A DNA stretch of 7,679 bases, from NCBI GenBank assembly GCA_937891125.1, contig CALAEZ010000052.1:1-7679 (forward strand), written 5' to 3'. The translations under genes were made by a program, and so were the position numbers. This DNA is from an uncultured Treponema sp. (GTDB lineage Bacteria > Spirochaetota > Spirochaetia > Treponematales > Treponemataceae). The notes beneath the pieces were generated by a model that did no database searches, was not told the DNA's origin, and saw only the letters and a list, made by a program, of their open reading frames with translations. Below are positions 1-6,050 of the stretch, one piece after another. How positions within the stretch are numbered: position 1 is the stretch's first letter; each line of letters begins with the position of its first letter.

Positions 1-741
1 ACGAAAGCTCTTAGACTTACGCAGGCAGAAAAATCAGCATTTCTTGTGCGCACTTACGCATGGATGGCATTTGCGCTCTTTTTGAGTGCGGTTGCGGCAT
101 ATTTTACCGCCACACACATGTATATTCAAACAGAAGAGGGCATAACGACTCTTTCTGCGTTTGGTAAAATGCTTTTTGGAAATAGTGGGTATGGTTTTAT
201 TGCGCTTTGCGTTCTAGAAATTGTTATAGTGTGCGTAATTTCTGCGGCAATTAGAAAACTTTCTGTTTTTGCTGCAACAACCCTTTATGTTCTTTATTCC
301 GTGGTGAACGGTCTTACGCTTTCGAGTATTTTTGCAGTTTATGAGATTAATTCAATCTGCACGGCGTTTTTTTCTACTGCGCTTACTTTTTTGGTAATGT
401 GCATTTACGGCGCAAAAACTGGTGCGGATCTTACAAAAGTAGGTCGCTACCTTGTTATGGCACTTGTTGGAATAATTTTGGCTTCAATTTTGCAATTTGT
501 GCTTGGCCTAATTACTGGTGCACCTATTGCAATGCTTGACCTTTTAATCAACATAGCAACAGTTATAGTTTTTACGGGGCTTACCGCGTACGACAGTCAA
601 AAGATTATAAAAACTGCCGAATACGCAAAAAATACCGATGACTACAAAAAAGTTGCGCTCCTTGGTGCGTTGGAACTTTATTTGGATTTTATAAATCTTT
701 TTCTTGCGCTTTTAAGACTCTTTGGCAAGCGGAAGAACTGA
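1..741 (+). CDS. Bax inhibitor-1 family membrane protein, 5' end outside the window
   Basis: The frame is open from base 1, so the true start lies upstream. The first internal start codon (GTG at 46) is unlikely to be real, because the residues before it (TKALRLTQAEKSAFL) read as a normal cytoplasmic N-terminus leading into the first membrane helix. The visible 246 residues hold about six to seven hydrophobic helices separated by short polar loops. They end in a short basic tail (RLFGKRKN) after YLDFINLFLALLRLFG, the pattern typical of YccA/YbhL-like BI-1 proteins. The acidic TAYDSQKI segment between the last two helices is also characteristic. Bacterial members are inner-membrane proteins, and some act as pH-sensitive calcium-leak channels or interact with FtsH; the role here is not known. 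It stands alone and converges on the methyltransferase downstream. G+C is low (37% in bases 241-300). Confidence 0.9.
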   Translation, partial: TKALRLTQAEKSAFLVRTYAWMAFALFLSAVAAYFTATHMYIQTEEGITTLSAFGKMLFGNSGYGFIALCVLEIVIVCVISAAIRKLSVFAATTLYVLYSVVNGLTLSSIFAVYEINSICTAFFSTALTFLVMCIYGAKTGADLTKVGRYLVMALVGIILASILQFVLGLITGAPIAMLDLLINIATVIVFTGLTAYDSQKIIKTAEYAKNTDDYKKVALLGALELYLDFINLFLALLRLFGKRKN

Positions 742-762
742 TTTTTAGACAGTCCTTTTTTC
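732..762 (+). terminator. possible intrinsic terminator of the BI-1 gene
   Basis: An imperfect hairpin overlaps the BI-1 stop codon. GAAG/ACTG (732-740, with an unpaired A736) pairs with CAGT and the following C plus Ts (750-758) around a 9-base loop, and six Ts run from 756 to 761. The stem is weak and contains one mismatch and one wobble, so the call rests mainly on the T tract and its place between convergent genes. Confidence 0.35.
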
Positions 763-1472
763 TATTTGTAAAGCAAAAATATTGCGGGCACTTTTTCGAT
801 GGAAAGTGCCTTTTCTTTTTTCCACTGTGCAATGATTTTTGTTTTTATAAATTCATCTTTTGTGGTGATTTGTGCTGCAATGCAGAGTTTGGTCTGATCC
901 TTGCAGGTTTTTAAAATCGTTTCGAACATTTTTTGATTGCGGTACGGTGTTTCTATAAAAAGTTGGGTTTGGTCTTCTTTATAGACTTTATTTTCTAGTT
1001 GTCGGATTTTTTGTTCCCTTTCAGCGTTTTTTACAGGAAGATATCCGTTAAAACTAAAATTTTGTCCGTTAAAACCACTTGCCATGAGTGCCATTATCAT
1101 TGAGTTGGGACCTACGAGGGGAACTACTTGTAAACCTTTTTTTTGTGCAAGTTCAACGGCACGACTTCCTGGATCTCCAATGCACGGGCAGCCTGCATCT
1201 GAAATTACACCCATAGGCTGCCCCTTTTCTAGCGGTAAAAGAATTTTCGAAAGATCTGCTTTTGCGTCCGTGTGCTCGCTAAGTTCGGTAAAAGTGCAAT
1301 CATCAATAGGAAAATTCTTGTCTAAAGAAATTAAAAACCTTACGGCACATTTTCTGCTTTCTACAATAAAATTGCGGATTTTGCTTACGATTTTAAAATT
1401 ATATTGCGGTAAAACTTGTTCGCAAGGAGTTTCGCCCATGGGGCAGGGAATAAGATAAAGAGCACATTCCAT
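762..1472 (-). CDS. RsmI-like SAM-dependent methyltransferase (tetrapyrrole methylase fold)
   Basis: This 236-residue protein belongs to the TP_methylase superfamily that includes RsmI, which methylates the 2'-OH of C1402 in 16S rRNA. Visible signatures are the N-terminal LYLIPCPMGE strand and turn, SDAGCPCIGDPG (residues 91-102, matching the RsmI SDAGTPxISDPG SAM-pocket loop), PLVGPNS (118-124) and LFIETPYRN (171-179, the counterpart of RsmI YEAPHR). It is shorter than typical RsmI (about 270-290 residues) and seems to lack the C-terminal extension. It therefore resembles the small RsmI-related paralogues of unknown substrate seen in several phyla, and rRNA methylation should not be assumed. 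I chose the ATG at 1472 because family homology begins there. The frame is open up to 1556, but those codons encode an unrelated basic stretch. A -10-like box lies 6 bases before this ATG, suggesting a leaderless message. Confidence 0.85.
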   Translation of the reverse strand: MECALYLIPCPMGETPCEQVLPQYNFKIVSKIRNFIVESRKCAVRFLISLDKNFPIDDCTFTELSEHTDAKADLSKILLPLEKGQPMGVISDAGCPCIGDPGSRAVELAQKKGLQVVPLVGPNSMIMALMASGFNGQNFSFNGYLPVKNAEREQKIRQLENKVYKEDQTQLFIETPYRNQKMFETILKTCKDQTKLCIAAQITTKDEFIKTKIIAQWKKEKALSIEKVPAIFLLYK

Positions 1473-1478
1473 ACTAAA

Positions 1479-1484
1479 AGTATA
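1479..1484 (-). promoter_or_regulatory. -10 box placed for a leaderless methyltransferase mRNA
   Basis: On the minus strand TATACT (5 of 6 matches to TATAAT) is followed by six bases (TTTAGT) and then the ATG at 1472. A transcript starting about 7 bases after the box would begin at the start codon. No Shine-Dalgarno sequence is present and no convincing -35 is visible at 16-18 bases. Confidence 0.45.
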
Positions 1485-1608
1485 ATAAAAAACTCGCGCT
1501 AAGAAAACCCTGCGCATTGCACGGTCTTGAAGCCAGCACGGTACCAATACTAACATTGCACTTTTATTCTTAGAAAATCTGTGTTATTCTTTTTAGGTTA
1601 AAGGTGGT

Positions 1609-1688
1609 GTGCTAAAAATTACTTCCGTGTAATTTTTAGTACTGCAGATTTTGTCGTTGCCAAAACTGTGATTTTGCGCCTACTGCGC
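1609..1688 (+). promoter_or_regulatory. region of successive hairpins before the TIM-barrel gene
   Basis: Three inverted repeats follow one another. (1) 1612-1622 and 1629-1639 are perfect 11-base arms (CTAAAAATTAC / GTAATTTTTAG) around TTCCGT, extendable to 1609-1642 with one G-T wobble. (2) 1645-1653 and 1661-1668 form an eight-pair stem with one bulged A and a 7-base loop. (3) GCGC at 1676-1679 and 1685-1688 has a 5-base loop. A possible extended -10 (TGTTATTCT, 1582-1590) lies upstream, which would put all three in the 5' leader. No hairpin is followed by a U tract, so this does not look like a simple attenuator. The first could instead be a protein-binding operator. Confidence 0.4.
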
Positions 1689-1710
1689 TACCGCTAACGA
1701 GGAGAAATAT

Positions 1711-2544
1711 ATGAAAATTCTTATTCGACCGCATGATATTGGAAAAGGCTCTGCTGATTGGCTTGGTTCTAACGCTCACGACTGGGGCTTTGACGGAGTT
1801 CAACTTGCAATTGCAAAAGCCGTGGAAGGGCAGAGCGGAAACCCAGGAACTTTAACGCCACAACTTATTTCCGAAATTCGCACAGGCTTTAATTCTCACA
1901 ATGTAGAAATTCCTCTTTTGGGAGCATATTTTAATCCTGTTCATTCAAATAAGGATAAGGTAAAAGCTGGTGCCGAAAAATATGCGGATCATCTTCGTCA
2001 CGCTGCAGAATTTGGTGCAAAATTCGTAGCCTCCGAAACAGGAAGTTATAACGATGACAAGTGGACATACAATCCAAAAAATCAGACAGAAGAAGCATAT
2101 TTGGAAGTAAAAAAGATTTTTGAACCAATGCCAAAAATTGCAAAAGAAAGCGGAGTGTGCATGGCGCTAGAAGGCGCGTGGGGGCACTGTATGTACAAAC
2201 CAGAACTTCTAAAACGGCTTGCAGACGAAATTGATCCTGGACAGGAAAATTTTAGATTCATTGTGGACATTTACAATTATCTTTACATTGGAAATCACGA
2301 ACAACGCGCAAAGATTTTTGAAACCTGCCTTAAATTGTTTAAAGGAAAAATCTGCGGCTTTCATTTAAAAGACTATATTGTAAACGGCAACGAATTAGAA
2401 ATTGCACCCCTTGGACAAGGACTTATGGGCTGGAAGGACTTTTTGCCACTCATAAAAAGTGAGTGTCCTGATTCATACTTGATTTTTGAGGGCGTAAAAG
2501 ATGTGCCATCTTCGCTCAAATTTGTGCGAAGCATTGTAGACTAG
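1711..2544 (+). CDS. sugar phosphate isomerase/epimerase family TIM-barrel protein
   Basis: The 277-residue product has the length and pattern of the xylose-isomerase-like AP-endonuclease-2 TIM-barrel family, which interconverts or cleaves sugars and polyols using a bound divalent metal. The four expected metal ligands are in place: Glu154 in MALEGAWG, Asp186 in FIVDIYN, His218 in CGFHLKD and Glu260 in LIFEGVK. The C-terminal HLKD and LIFEG strands are strongly family-like. The N-terminus (MKILIRPHDIG) forms strand 1. The start is supported by a good GAGGAG Shine-Dalgarno at 1699-1704, six bases before the ATG. Substrate cannot be assigned: the family covers hexose, inositol, tagatose and hydroxypyruvate enzymes, and no transporter or kinase lies nearby to guide the choice. 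The gene stands alone with a long upstream region that can form hairpins. It ends in TAG, evidence that TAG is an ordinary stop here. Confidence 0.85.
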   Translation: MKILIRPHDIGKGSADWLGSNAHDWGFDGVQLAIAKAVEGQSGNPGTLTPQLISEIRTGFNSHNVEIPLLGAYFNPVHSNKDKVKAGAEKYADHLRHAAEFGAKFVASETGSYNDDKWTYNPKNQTEEAYLEVKKIFEPMPKIAKESGVCMALEGAWGHCMYKPELLKRLADEIDPGQENFRFIVDIYNYLYIGNHEQRAKIFETCLKLFKGKICGFHLKDYIVNGNELEIAPLGQGLMGWKDFLPLIKSECPDSYLIFEGVKDVPSSLKFVRSIVD

Positions 2545-2558
2545 ATGCTTATTGGGCA

Positions 2559-2600
2559 CTTTGTGTCGGCACTCTCGATGACTATATGAGACAAAGCTTT
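2559..2600 (+). terminator. weak terminator-like hairpin between convergent genes
   Basis: CTTTGTGTC (2559-2567) pairs with GAGACAAAG (2588-2596) apart from one G-G mismatch, with a 20-base loop and a short CTTTT after it. It lies between the ends of the TIM-barrel and GGDEF genes. The large loop and short T run make it a weak candidate. Confidence 0.25.
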
Positions 2601-3391
2601 TAGATAGCCCCATATTCTACAATTTGATTTTTGCCATTTTTCTTTGCCTTGTACAAAGAAATATCTGCACAGCGAAGAAGGTCAATTAGATTTTCGGCGT
2701 CAGTTGAATATGTGGCGCAGCCTGCGCTAAAAGTAAGATTGTAGGACTTATGGACATCGGAACTTAAAAGTTTTTCTTGAATACGACTAAAGAGTTTAAG
2801 GGCTTTTTCGGCACAAGTTTCTGGCATAATTATAAGAAATTCCTCGCCTCCGTAGCGGCAAAGAACATCTTCTTCGCGAATTGTTTCTTTTAGAATTTTT
2901 GCACTTTTGTGCAGTGCTTCATCTCCTGCAATGTGACCGTAGTTGTCGTTTAATTTTTTAAAATCGTCAATATCCAATAGCATTACAGAAAAGAGTTTTT
3001 TGTAGCGGTTACAACGATTGATTTCTTTTCGGAGGCACAAGTCCATATAGCGGCGGTTAAATGTTCCTGTAAGGCCGTCTATCATGGCAAGCTCTTCTGC
3101 CTTACGCAAAACTTTGATTTCTACTAGAACTGGCGAGTTAAAAAAATGCTCGTCGCTTGTAAAATAGTCTACGATTGCCGTGTAGAGTGAAATGCGTCTT
3201 GCAAATTTTTGTTCAATTTCTGAAAGTCGGTTAAGAACATTGTTCCAGTGTGTTTCGGCTTCGCTTTCTGTAAAAGAATAGTCAACAAAGTATTCTAGTG
3301 CGCCAGCAAAAGAAAAATTGTCGTCCTTGATTGTGACTGTGGAGTGACCAGAAATGAGCGAAAGAACTTTTTGTTTTAATGAATCGTTCAT
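2600..3391 (-). CDS. GGDEF-domain diguanylate cyclase
   Basis: The 263-residue protein probably makes cyclic di-GMP from two GTP. The GGDEF domain covers about residues 98-260. It holds the DGLTGTFNRR entry motif (105-114), the metal-binding LLDIDDFKKLND segment (138-149) and the active-site loop GGEEF (181-185), a functional variant. An intact inhibitory site, Arg172-Glu-Glu-Asp175, lies exactly five residues before GGEEF, so product feedback inhibition is expected. The C-terminal ADISLYKAKKNGKN helix is also canonical. The N-terminal ~95 residues have no membrane segment or recognised sensor domain; they look alpha-helical and may serve dimerisation or input. The product should be cytoplasmic. 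The ATG at 3391 gives a complete protein, though only a weak AGTGG Shine-Dalgarno precedes it. It is probably a monocistronic gene transcribed from a promoter overlapping the end of DUF763. Confidence 0.93.
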   Translation of the reverse strand: MNDSLKQKVLSLISGHSTVTIKDDNFSFAGALEYFVDYSFTESEAETHWNNVLNRLSEIEQKFARRISLYTAIVDYFTSDEHFFNSPVLVEIKVLRKAEELAMIDGLTGTFNRRYMDLCLRKEINRCNRYKKLFSVMLLDIDDFKKLNDNYGHIAGDEALHKSAKILKETIREEDVLCRYGGEEFLIIMPETCAEKALKLFSRIQEKLLSSDVHKSYNLTFSAGCATYSTDAENLIDLLRCADISLYKAKKNGKNQIVEYGAI

Positions 3392-3431
3392 AAAAATACC
3401 ACTTTTTTAGATTTTGACAAAATAATATCTA

Positions 3432-3460
3432 ATTATATATGATATAAAAAAATCAGTCCA
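3432..3460 (-). promoter_or_regulatory. putative sigma-70 promoter of the GGDEF gene
   Basis: On the minus strand TGGACT (3455-3460, 4 of 6 to TTGACA) is followed after 17 bases by a perfect TATAAT (3432-3437). Transcription would start near 3425, giving a leader of about 35 bases before the ATG at 3391. The -35 box lies inside the last DUF763 codons. The area is very AT-rich, so chance matches are possible. Confidence 0.45.
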
Positions 3461-4790
3461 TACATGTTTTGCCACCCCATGCTTTTGAGTGGGCTTTTTC
3501 GTGCTCAAGGGTAGAATTAAAATCTGCTTCTGGTGCACAATTTTCTTCTACATAGCGTGCTGTGCTTTCAAGACGCCTTAAGCACTCGCTTTTTTCGTTG
3601 TTACCGATTTTGCTTTGTTCGATTGACTGCCCCAAAATTCTTATGCTTTCGTCGTAGATTTTTGTGGTAACGGGGAACGGATGTCCGTCTTTTCCGCCGT
3701 GGGCAAAGCTGAACCGCGCCGGGTCTTTGAATCTGCTTGGAGTTCCGTAAATGACTTCGCTTACCAGCGTAAGGCTCTGCAGGGTGCGCGGCCCTAATCC
3801 CGGCGTTAAAAGTAAGCTTTCAAAGTCCTTTGTGTGCGAGCTTTCGCTTGTGTCTCCGTCTTGATAGGCGGTTGCAAGCACCGCGCCGAGCCGCTTTAAG
3901 TCTACGTCCTCGGCACGCACCTCGTGGTGGCGTGGCATAGTAAGATTTCGCCGGTTGTCCTCAATGATGATGTTTGAGCCCTGCCAGCTTGGAGTAACGG
4001 CGCGGCCGGCTGTATCCGAAAAGCTACCTGCACTCATAGCTGCGTCCGCGGGGGGAAAAAGCTCTCCCTGACGGATAATGTCTGCGCCGCTTATCTTTGC
4101 AATTTCACGCATCACGCGCTCAGGCTCTTCCCGCGCAAGTGACAGTATGCTTTCCCGGGTGCCGGAGGCTGCGTGATCAGTCAGATTTAGAATCTTACCG
4201 CGGTTTTCGCCGGTGACGGCAGCGTGCGGCTCTTCTACAAAGGAGCTGATTTCGCTTGAGCACCAGTGATAGCGGCGCGCGGTTTTCGTCTCTGTGTTCA
4301 TGCCCTGCTGCACGACCGCCCAGTCGCCTTCGTCCGTCAAAATAAAATTGTGCTGATACAGCTGAAATCCGTCCTGAACTGCGGTGTTGTCTACCTTTGC
4401 AGAAAGCTTACTTGCGCTTATAAGCTCAATGTCGTTCATGCCCGTTTTTTCACACAGCCACTGAATCTGCTCTGGAGTCTGCCTTGAATATTTTCCCCGT
4501 CCGCCGCAGATGCACATGCCAAATTCGCGTGCGTGCGCGTTTATGCCGCGCTTTAGGGCATACATAACGCTTGTGGTAATGCCGCTTGAATGCCAGTCCA
4601 TGCCGAGTACCGCCCCCAGCGACTGAAACCACAGCGGGTCAGACAGGCGGCGGAGCACTTCGCGCTTTCCGTGGGTAAGAATGAGGGCTTCGATAATTTC
4701 CGTTCCGAGTGCCATCATGCGGTCAGCAAGCCATTTCGGCACCGTGCCCGTATGAAGCGGAAGGTCAGCATAGCCAGAGCGTTTAAGCAT
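3453..4790 (-). CDS. DUF763 domain-containing protein
   Basis: The 445-residue product is a clear DUF763 member, a family of unknown function in archaea and scattered bacteria. Characteristic blocks are RSGYADLPLHTGTVPKWL (4-21), the LSDPLWFQSLGAVLGMDWHSSG region (49-70), CGGRGKYSRQTPE (95-107), AKVDNTAVQDGFQLYQHNF (131-149), WAVVQQGMN (157-165) and RRYHW (172-176). Near the C-terminus LLLTPGLGPRTLQSL (326-340) looks like a helix-hairpin-helix, which in other families binds DNA; a nucleic-acid role is therefore an inference. Residues about 240-285 (including the PPADAAMSAGSF stretch) are low-complexity and may explain a length above the roughly 370-400 I expect for the family. G+C is about 50-62% over most of the gene but 38-43% in the last 200 bases, which suggests a recombinant 3' end. 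It starts divergently from the metallopeptidase with no Shine-Dalgarno. Confidence 0.92.
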   Translation of the reverse strand: MLKRSGYADLPLHTGTVPKWLADRMMALGTEIIEALILTHGKREVLRRLSDPLWFQSLGAVLGMDWHSSGITTSVMYALKRGINAHAREFGMCICGGRGKYSRQTPEQIQWLCEKTGMNDIELISASKLSAKVDNTAVQDGFQLYQHNFILTDEGDWAVVQQGMNTETKTARRYHWCSSEISSFVEEPHAAVTGENRGKILNLTDHAASGTRESILSLAREEPERVMREIAKISGADIIRQGELFPPADAAMSAGSFSDTAGRAVTPSWQGSNIIIEDNRRNLTMPRHHEVRAEDVDLKRLGAVLATAYQDGDTSESSHTKDFESLLLTPGLGPRTLQSLTLVSEVIYGTPSRFKDPARFSFAHGGKDGHPFPVTTKIYDESIRILGQSIEQSKIGNNEKSECLRRLESTARYVEENCAPEADFNSTLEHEKAHSKAWGGKTCMD

Positions 4791-4836
4791 TATGCGTACT
4801 GTAGCAAAAAAGCGCGGTTTCCGCTACAATCCCGCC
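4791..4836. promoter_or_regulatory. interlocked divergent promoters with leaderless-type starts
   Basis: Only 46 bases separate the two divergent ATGs. The minus strand reads GCTACAGT, then 7 bases, then the DUF763 ATG (box TACAGT on 4798-4803). The plus strand reads GCTACAAT, then 6 bases, then the metallopeptidase ATG (box TACAAT at 4825-4830). The two boxes form an inverted repeat (ACTGTAGC / GCTACAAT) with 19 bases between its 8-base arms. With normal spacing, each promoter's -35 position falls on the other's -10, so polymerase should occupy one direction at a time. Neither gene has a Shine-Dalgarno sequence. Confidence 0.5.
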
Positions 4837-5400
4837 ATGGATTTGACCTATGTAATCCAGAAATCCAGACGGCGTTCAATGAGTCTTCATGTGGCAGATG
4901 ACAGAAAAATCATCGTGAAAGTGCCGCTTGGAACACCCGCGTCTGTCGCAGAAAAGTTCATCATTGAAAAGAAAGACTGGATTTACAGGCAGATTGCAAG
5001 GCTTGAAAAACAGACTGAGCTTGCCGCATCCATGGGGCTTCTTACCGAGGAAGACATAAAGCAGATTAAGAAAAAAGCTAAGAAAGTAATTCCAGAGCGG
5101 GTAGAGCACTACGCAAAGCTTACCGGAATTTCTTACAACCGCATCTTTATCCGCCTGCAGAAGTCACGCTGGGGAAGCTGCTCGGTAGACGGAAACCTGA
5201 ACTTTAACTGCCTGCTTGTGCTCATGCCGCCGGAAATCCTGGACAGCGTGGTGGTTCACGAGCTTTGCCACCGCCTGCACATGAACCATTCCCGTGCTTT
5301 CTACGATGAAGTGCTCCGCATTTTCCCGGATTACAAGAGATGTGATAAGTGGCTCAAGCAAAACGGCGGAGCATATTTTAAGCGAGTAGTGAGTACATAA
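4837..5400 (+). CDS. YgjP-like (M48/DUF45) zinc metallopeptidase-fold protein
   Basis: The 187-residue protein matches the YgjP-like metallopeptidase family (DUF45, COG1451). The zinc site is complete: HELCH at 141-145 with the third ligand His151 in MNHSRAFY. The family hallmark RWGSCSVDGNLNFN (111-124) and the C-terminal PDYKRCDKWLK (164-174) are also present. The N-terminal half is a basic beta-rich segment (RRRSMSLHV, KIIVKVP) followed by a coiled, lysine-rich helix (about 72-92). Members are cytosolic; some are annotated as metal-dependent UTP pyrophosphatases and others as putative proteases, so the reaction is uncertain. I chose the ATG at 4837 over the in-frame ATG at 4792. Homology starts with the DLTYVIQKS strand, and the upstream start would lie on top of the promoter boxes. 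G+C is high, as in DUF763, and the two may have arrived together. Confidence 0.88.
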   Translation: MDLTYVIQKSRRRSMSLHVADDRKIIVKVPLGTPASVAEKFIIEKKDWIYRQIARLEKQTELAASMGLLTEEDIKQIKKKAKKVIPERVEHYAKLTGISYNRIFIRLQKSRWGSCSVDGNLNFNCLLVLMPPEILDSVVVHELCHRLHMNHSRAFYDEVLRIFPDYKRCDKWLKQNGGAYFKRVVST

Positions 5401-5511
5401 AAGCCGCCTGCCTCTAAAACGGCTGATGCGAGCTTTTGCCACCCGCGCAATGCAGAATGAGCTTGCCGCAGCAAAACATGTCGGCACGTTCTCTGCCGTA
5501 GTCCTCTGCCG
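5401..5511. other. GC-rich intergenic spacer without a recognisable gene
   Basis: The two rows covering this gap count 57% G+C, against 35% in the next gene. AGCCG (5402-5406) and CGGCT (5420-5424) can pair around a 13-base loop; read on the minus strand this is followed by TTTTA, read on the plus strand there is no T tract. CTCTGCCGT occurs twice with a 13-base period (5491-5499 and 5504-5512). All minus-strand reading frames here lack a family signature. It may be the tail of the transferred GC-rich block or a dispersed repeat. Confidence 0.35.
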
Positions 5512-5540
5512 TTGCACATTAAGCAAAAATAAGCTATGTT
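5512..5540 (+). promoter_or_regulatory. putative promoter of the lipoprotein gene
   Basis: TTGCAC (5512-5517) and TATGTT (5535-5540) are separated by exactly 17 bases, with the -10 again preceded by GC (AGCTATGTT). The boxes match consensus at 3 and 4 of 6 positions. Unlike the leaderless-type starts elsewhere, this one is followed by a leader holding a GAGGTG Shine-Dalgarno at 5551-5556. Confidence 0.4.
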
Positions 5541-5564
5541 TTTTGCAAGAGAGGTGAAAGCAAT

Positions 5565-6047
5565 ATGAAAGAGTTTTTATCGTTGGCAATGGCTGTGTGT
5601 GTTCTGCTGTGCTTTTCGTGCTCGAACCTCTTTGAACATGATGTAGAAATTACGAATAATTCTAGCTATGATGTTTCTTTTCAGCTGGAACGATATGGCG
5701 ATACTGTGTATACGCTTGCAAGCGGTGAATCTGTTACGCTTGAAATCTATAATAATCCTACGCTTGTTTTTCAGAATCACCCGCGTGTAACATACAGTTC
5801 TAATACCTCTGTAAAAATCTATGATTTAACCGCGTATGAATACACTGTTACAAATAACAGCTCTGCTACTGTTATTTTGTCAGAAGAAAACGGACTTTTA
5901 GGCGATGTTTACGGCGATACAGAAACTATTGCCGGGGGCGAATCAGTAAGCGTTACTGTGTACGCAAAAAGTCCTAGCTGGCAAGCTTGTTACGAAAATG
6001 ACACGACTGCTGATGCGTTAGATTGGCTTATATTTTCAAATCTGTAG
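5565..6047 (+). CDS. small predicted lipoprotein with a duplicated beta domain
   Basis: The 160-residue protein begins with a short charged end (MKE), a hydrophobic core (FLSLAMAVCVLL) and CFSC, so Cys19 is the likely lipidated residue. Cys at position -3 departs from the standard lipobox but is tolerated by relaxed spirochaetal rules; export and membrane anchoring are inferred. The mature part holds two related units, residues 27-62 and 93-133. Each starts with a xTNNSS strand, passes through GDT and ends in GESVxxxxY. This suggests two small beta-sandwich modules. The final 25 residues are acidic and contain the only mature Cys beyond the anchor (Cys142). The start is fixed by GAGGTG eight bases upstream. 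I recognise no named family. Low G+C sets it apart from the genes on both sides. It ends three bases from the stop of the broken minus-strand gene. Confidence 0.75.
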   Translation: MKEFLSLAMAVCVLLCFSCSNLFEHDVEITNNSSYDVSFQLERYGDTVYTLASGESVTLEIYNNPTLVFQNHPRVTYSSNTSVKIYDLTAYEYTVTNNSSATVILSEENGLLGDVYGDTETIAGGESVSVTVYAKSPSWQACYENDTTADALDWLIFSNL

Positions 6048-6050
6048 AAA

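Noticed and set aside
1084..1458. Plus-strand reading frame of 124 codons inside the methyltransferase
   Set aside because: It is antisense to a gene with clear SAM-methyltransferase motifs, and its own translation shows no family pattern.
1473..1556. Longer methyltransferase start at 1556
   Set aside because: The extra 28 residues are basic and unrelated to the family, and they cover the -10-like box placed before the ATG at 1472.
5164..5589. Minus-strand frame of 141 codons across the metallopeptidase end and the GC-rich spacer
   Set aside because: More than half is antisense to the HELCH region, and the rest has no motif, Shine-Dalgarno or domain pattern.
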